NCBI GenBank assembly: GCA_964560875.1
Contig: CAZLMW010000047.1
Span: 1 to 57,049, forward strand
Length of the DNA: 57,049 bases
Source: CAZLMW01 sp964560875
Lineage (GTDB): Bacteria > Myxococcota_A > UBA9042
Reading direction: 5' to 3'
Shown here: piece by piece, positions 54,592 to 57,049 of the stretch
Layout of the letters: every line of letters begins with the position of its first letter
Numbering within the stretch: position 1 is the stretch's first letter
The notes under the pieces: generated by a model
The model's input: only the letters and a program-made list of their open reading frames with translations
Database searches by the model: none
Told to the model about the DNA's origin: nothing
Position numbers and translations under genes: made by a program

Positions 54592-55908
54592 ATGCCTTTG
54601 CCCCAGATGTTTTCGTCAACGTCGTACCGGCGCGCGCCCATCGCGCTCGGCTGCATTGTCGCGCTGGTTGCCTTCACCGTCGGTTGCGGGAGCAACTCGC
54701 AGGGCAGCAGCGGCACATTCACCCCCAACCCAACCAGCGGCGGCTCCAGCGGCGGGGATGTCGGCACGTCGTCGAGCTCGGGCACGGACTCCAGCAGCGG
54801 CGCTGTGACAGACGCCGGATCATCGAGCGGAGCGGCCGCCGATAGCGGCTCCGGTCCCAAGGACACCGGCGGCAAGGTCGACGCGGGTAGCGGCGCCAAG
54901 GACACCGGCGCGGGCAACGTCGACGCCGGCAGCGCCCCGAAAGACACCAACATCGGCCCGGTCAAGACGTGCACGTTCGACGCCTTCATCGGCCCCACCG
55001 GTCTTGAATGCGGCGGCTCGATGGTGTGCGTCGGCAACCAGGGACAGTGCAAGGGCAAGGTGCAGGGCATCTGCAAACCCAAGATCGTGTCCTGCCCGAA
55101 GATCAAGGCCCCCGTCTGCGGCTGCGACGACACCACCTACGACAACGTCTGCGAGGCGCAAAAGGCGAACGTCACCGTCAAGAACGGCGGCAAGTGTGGC
55201 GGCGCCCCGACCGCATGTGGGGGCACGACCGGCGTCGTTTGTCCCAAGGACTTCCTGTGCGACATCACGTCCTGCGACAAGTCCGCGAGCGGCCTGTGCG
55301 TCCCGCTTCCGAAAGGGTCGTGCCCACCTGGCGGCATCCCCGAGTGCGGCTGCGACGGCAAGAGCTACCCCAACGGCTGCTTCCGCCTCAAAGCGCAGAT
55401 GCCGCTCAAACAAAAGGGGTCATGCCCATCGACTGGCGCGGTCGAGTGCAAGATCGGGCCCGCGGGCAAACCGAGCAAGTGCCCGGCCGACCACTACTGC
55501 AAGCTCAACCCGAACAACCCGGTCGACTGCACCGGAAACGGCAACTGCACGCCGATCCCGAAGATCTGCGACAACGTGAGCTCGCCGGTCTGTGGCTGCG
55601 ATTTCCAGAGCTACACAAACCCGTGTCACATGGCCAAGGCGCACGTCAGCTCCAAGAACGCCGGCAAATGCGGCGGCAGCGGCGGCGGCTGCACCGAGGG
55701 CAAGGGTGAATGCCCGGCCGGCCAATACTGCGGCGTGCCCCAGGGCAACTGCGGCACCAAGGGCATCTGCATCAACAAGGCCCCACAGACGCAGTGCACG
55801 ACCGATGTCGACGTCGTCTGTGGGTGCAACAAGACCACCTACAGCAACCCCGGCTGCGCGGCCCATGCTGGCGTCATCATCAAGCACAAGGGCCCCTGCA
55901 AGCCCTGA
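54592..55908 (+). CDS. Secreted lipoprotein with four Kazal-type inhibitor domains
   Basis: A 438-residue protein with AGGGAGG before ATG 54592. The lipobox is FTVGC (Cys32), then a Gly/Ser/Asp/Lys linker (about 35-125). Four Kazal-like units follow, each showing PVCGCDxxTYxNxC..A: PVCGCDDTTYDNVC, PECGCDGKSYPNGC, PVCGCDFQSYTNPC and VVCGCNKTTYSNPGC. Short Cys-rich insertions such as DHYCKLNPNNPVDC separate them. Kazal domains bind serine proteases at a single loop, so this is probably a surface protease inhibitor shield. It is likely cotranscribed with the preceding IgGFc-binding gene. The stop lies in an 18-base triplication. Confidence 0.9.
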   Translation: MPLPQMFSSTSYRRAPIALGCIVALVAFTVGCGSNSQGSSGTFTPNPTSGGSSGGDVGTSSSSGTDSSSGAVTDAGSSSGAAADSGSGPKDTGGKVDAGSGAKDTGAGNVDAGSAPKDTNIGPVKTCTFDAFIGPTGLECGGSMVCVGNQGQCKGKVQGICKPKIVSCPKIKAPVCGCDDTTYDNVCEAQKANVTVKNGGKCGGAPTACGGTTGVVCPKDFLCDITSCDKSASGLCVPLPKGSCPPGGIPECGCDGKSYPNGCFRLKAQMPLKQKGSCPSTGAVECKIGPAGKPSKCPADHYCKLNPNNPVDCTGNGNCTPIPKICDNVSSPVCGCDFQSYTNPCHMAKAHVSSKNAGKCGGSGGGCTEGKGECPAGQYCGVPQGNCGTKGICINKAPQTQCTTDVDVVCGCNKTTYSNPGCAAHAGVIIKHKGPCKP

Positions 55909-55946
55909 GCCCCCTGCAAGCCCTGAGCCCCCTGCAAGCCCTGAGC
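55893..55946 (+). repeat. Exact 18-base tandem repeat (x3) across the stop codon
   Basis: CCCCTGCAAGCCCTGAGC occurs three times without a mismatch at 55893-55910, 55911-55928 and 55929-55946. The first copy contains the last codons and the stop of the Kazal gene; because 18 is a multiple of three, two further in-frame TGA codons follow. Confidence 0.95.
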
Positions 55947-56163
55947 CCCGCCCGACGCCCTTTGCGGCCCGTTTTCGCCGCGCAGGCATGGAATTCGGCC
56001 GTTTTTTGCGACCCAAATGCCCACAGTGGCCCGCAGAGCCCGTCTAACGCGTTTTGCGGCCACCCCCCTATATATATAGCCCTCGGCGGATCGAGCCCGT
56101 TAGAGGGCCCGTTTTGCGGTTCGAGTCGGGAGGCGCCCCGTGCTGCTGACACGTGATTTCAGG

Positions 56164-56191
56164 TTGCGCCGCGCCGCGGGACGACTACTAT
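56164..56191 (+). promoter_or_regulatory. Candidate housekeeping-type promoter
   Basis: TTGCGC (56164-56169) and TACTAT (56186-56191) are separated by 16 bases and resemble weak -35 and -10 hexamers. The LexA-type box begins four bases further on and would cover the transcription start, the expected position for repression. Confidence 0.4.
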
Positions 56192-56194
56192 TTA

Positions 56195-56211
56195 CTGTAC
56201 ATTTGTTCAGC
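56195..56211 (+). promoter_or_regulatory. LexA-type SOS box (Myxococcus pattern)
   Basis: CTGTACATTTGTTCAGC fits the M. xanthus LexA consensus as I recall it, CTRHAMRYBYGTTCAGS, at all 17 positions. It lies 63 bases before the ATG of a DNA-repair-type helicase. The match is seen directly; regulation by LexA is inferred. Confidence 0.65.
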
Positions 56212-56274
56212 CCCCCCCCTCCCAATAGAAAATAGAAAGGGGCGACGTGAAACGGCCGACTTGAACGAGGCAAC

Positions 56275-57049
56275 ATGACCGCGACGCACAATCGATCTGC
56301 GCCGACCGTACCATCGTCGCCCGACGGCGCATCGACCCGGTTGCCCGCGAGCTTTCATCCGGCGACCTCGGCGTGGTTTGACGCGTCGTTCGCGGCGCCG
56401 ACCGATCCGCAGCTGGCGGCGTGGCCTGCGATCAAGGCGGGCCAACACACCCTCATCGCCGCGCCAACAGGGTCGGGCAAGACGCTGGCGGCCTTCCTTT
56501 CAGCGATCGATGACCTCGCATGGCAAGCGGAACGGGGCGAGCTCACGCAGGCGACGCAGGTTGTCTACGTGTCGCCACTCAAAGCGCTGAGCAACGACAT
56601 CGAGAAGAACCTGCGGGCGCCGCTGCAGGGTGTGGTGGGCGAGCTCGAGAAGCGCGGCATCGACGGGACAATCCTCCGCGCCGCGGTCCGCACGGGAGAC
56701 ACGCCGTCCAACGAACGCCAGAAGATGCTGCGAAGGCCCCCGCACATCGTGGTTACGACCCCGGAGTCACTGCACATCCTGCTGACCACGGTCCGCGGCC
56801 GGGAGATGCTGGGGACGGTGCGTACCGTCATCGTGGACGAGATCCATGCCCTCGTGCGGGACAAGCGAGGATCGCACCTGTCGTTGACCCTGGAACGCCT
56901 GCAGGAGCTGGTCGAGCAGCCGCTGGTTCGGATCGGCTTGTCCGCGACCCAGAAGCCGATCGAAAACATCGCGCGCTTTCTCGTCGGTGCGCGACCGGGC
57001 CCCGCGGGCGAGTGCACTATCGTCGATGTCGGTCACAAGCGGGCGCTCG
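56275..57049 (+). CDS. Lhr-like DEAD/DEAH superfamily 2 helicase, N-terminal part (cut by window)
   Basis: The frame opens at ATG 56275 (GAGG 6 bases upstream) and runs to the window edge without a stop, so about 258 residues are visible. Motif I (APTGSGKTLAAF), motif Ia (VSPLKALSND), motif Ib (TTPESLHILL), motif II (VDEIHAL) and motif III (GLSAT) are in order. The DEIH box together with SPLKALSNDIEKNL matches the Lhr family, large single-strand translocating helicases linked to DNA repair and induced by mitomycin C in some bacteria. A LexA-type box upstream supports DNA-damage control. Full-length Lhr proteins are about 900 or 1500 residues, so most lies beyond the window. Confidence 0.9.
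   Translation, partial: MTATHNRSAPTVPSSPDGASTRLPASFHPATSAWFDASFAAPTDPQLAAWPAIKAGQHTLIAAPTGSGKTLAAFLSAIDDLAWQAERGELTQATQVVYVSPLKALSNDIEKNLRAPLQGVVGELEKRGIDGTILRAAVRTGDTPSNERQKMLRRPPHIVVTTPESLHILLTTVRGREMLGTVRTVIVDEIHALVRDKRGSHLSLTLERLQELVEQPLVRIGLSATQKPIENIARFLVGARPGPAGECTIVDVGHKRAL

Larger units (their letters stand above)
55947..56274. other. Gene-free regulatory stretch before the Lhr-like helicase
   Basis: About 330 bases without a credible ORF. It contains recurring CCGTTTT(G/T)CG words (near 55970, 56000, 56048 and 56109), a TATATATATA run near 56070 between C-rich segments, a promoter-like element and LexA-type box (56164-56211), and a run of nine C beginning at 56211. I see no RNA gene. 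Confidence 0.6.

Overview
The window is GC-rich, densely coded DNA that looks like a myxobacterium-type member of the Myxococcota (old Deltaproteobacteria). The evidence is cumulative. Many large secreted lipoproteins carry Cys-rich 'DDGNxCT..C' repeats, a MopE-like motif, an IgGFc-binding domain or Kazal domains. Acidic Thr/Ser/Asp/Gly linkers follow their lipoboxes. There is a Ser/Thr kinase-cyclase-AAA-TPR giant protein, four near-perfect sigma-54 promoters, and a site that fits the Myxococcus xanthus LexA consensus as I remember it. No tRNA, rRNA, IS element, phage gene or CRISPR array was seen. Genus cannot be judged from the sequence alone.

Layout. 1-392: end of preA (pyrimidine catabolism), then a 520-base non-coding stretch with a sigma-54 promoter and tandem hairpins (candidate small RNA). 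914-2037 (minus): a Gfo/Idh/MocA oxidoreductase behind a tiny coupled ORF. 2262-7724: sigma-54-driven prkA / small ORF / yeaH / spoVR / hypothetical operon. 7788-11159: large surface lipoprotein. 11203-12790: leucine-dehydrogenase-like gene, divergent from a sigma-54-driven 41-residue membrane microprotein. 12838-18528 (minus): bpt, cytochrome c/copper monooxygenase, Nudix, hemC and an acetoacetate-decarboxylase-like fusion, closely packed. 18599-27985 (plus): TerB-LETM1-like protein, CrtC-polyprenyl synthase fusion, a hypothetical gene, metallophosphoesterase, E2-like acyltransferase without its catalytic His, a PqqD/M50-like/double cNMP-binding membrane protein, and a GspG-like protein.

28001-33644 (minus): three-gene surface operon (small anchored protein, Cys-repeat lipoprotein, P-domain/fibrinogen-like protein). 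33831-36844 (plus): ABC exporter pair and an anchored protein. 36883-39176 (minus): repeat lipoprotein and NamZ-like muramidase. 39289-48311 (plus): a two-gene unit of a 1327-residue kinase and a 1670-residue GHKL-ATPase/DUF3883 protein resembling plant NO VEIN; this is the best candidate for an undescribed system. 48346-49875 (minus): sigma-54-driven beta-helix lipoprotein. 50104-51855 (minus): long-chain acyl-CoA ligase. 51952-55908 (plus): IgGFc-binding and Kazal lipoproteins. 56195-57049: LexA-type box and the start of an Lhr-like helicase cut by the window edge.

Themes. Sigma-54 control joins a starvation-type kinase operon, a candidate sRNA, a membrane microprotein and a surface lipoprotein, which suggests a shared starvation or developmental input (inference). 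A second theme is investment in Cys-rich cell-surface proteins. A third is unusual domain fusions and pseudo-enzymes.
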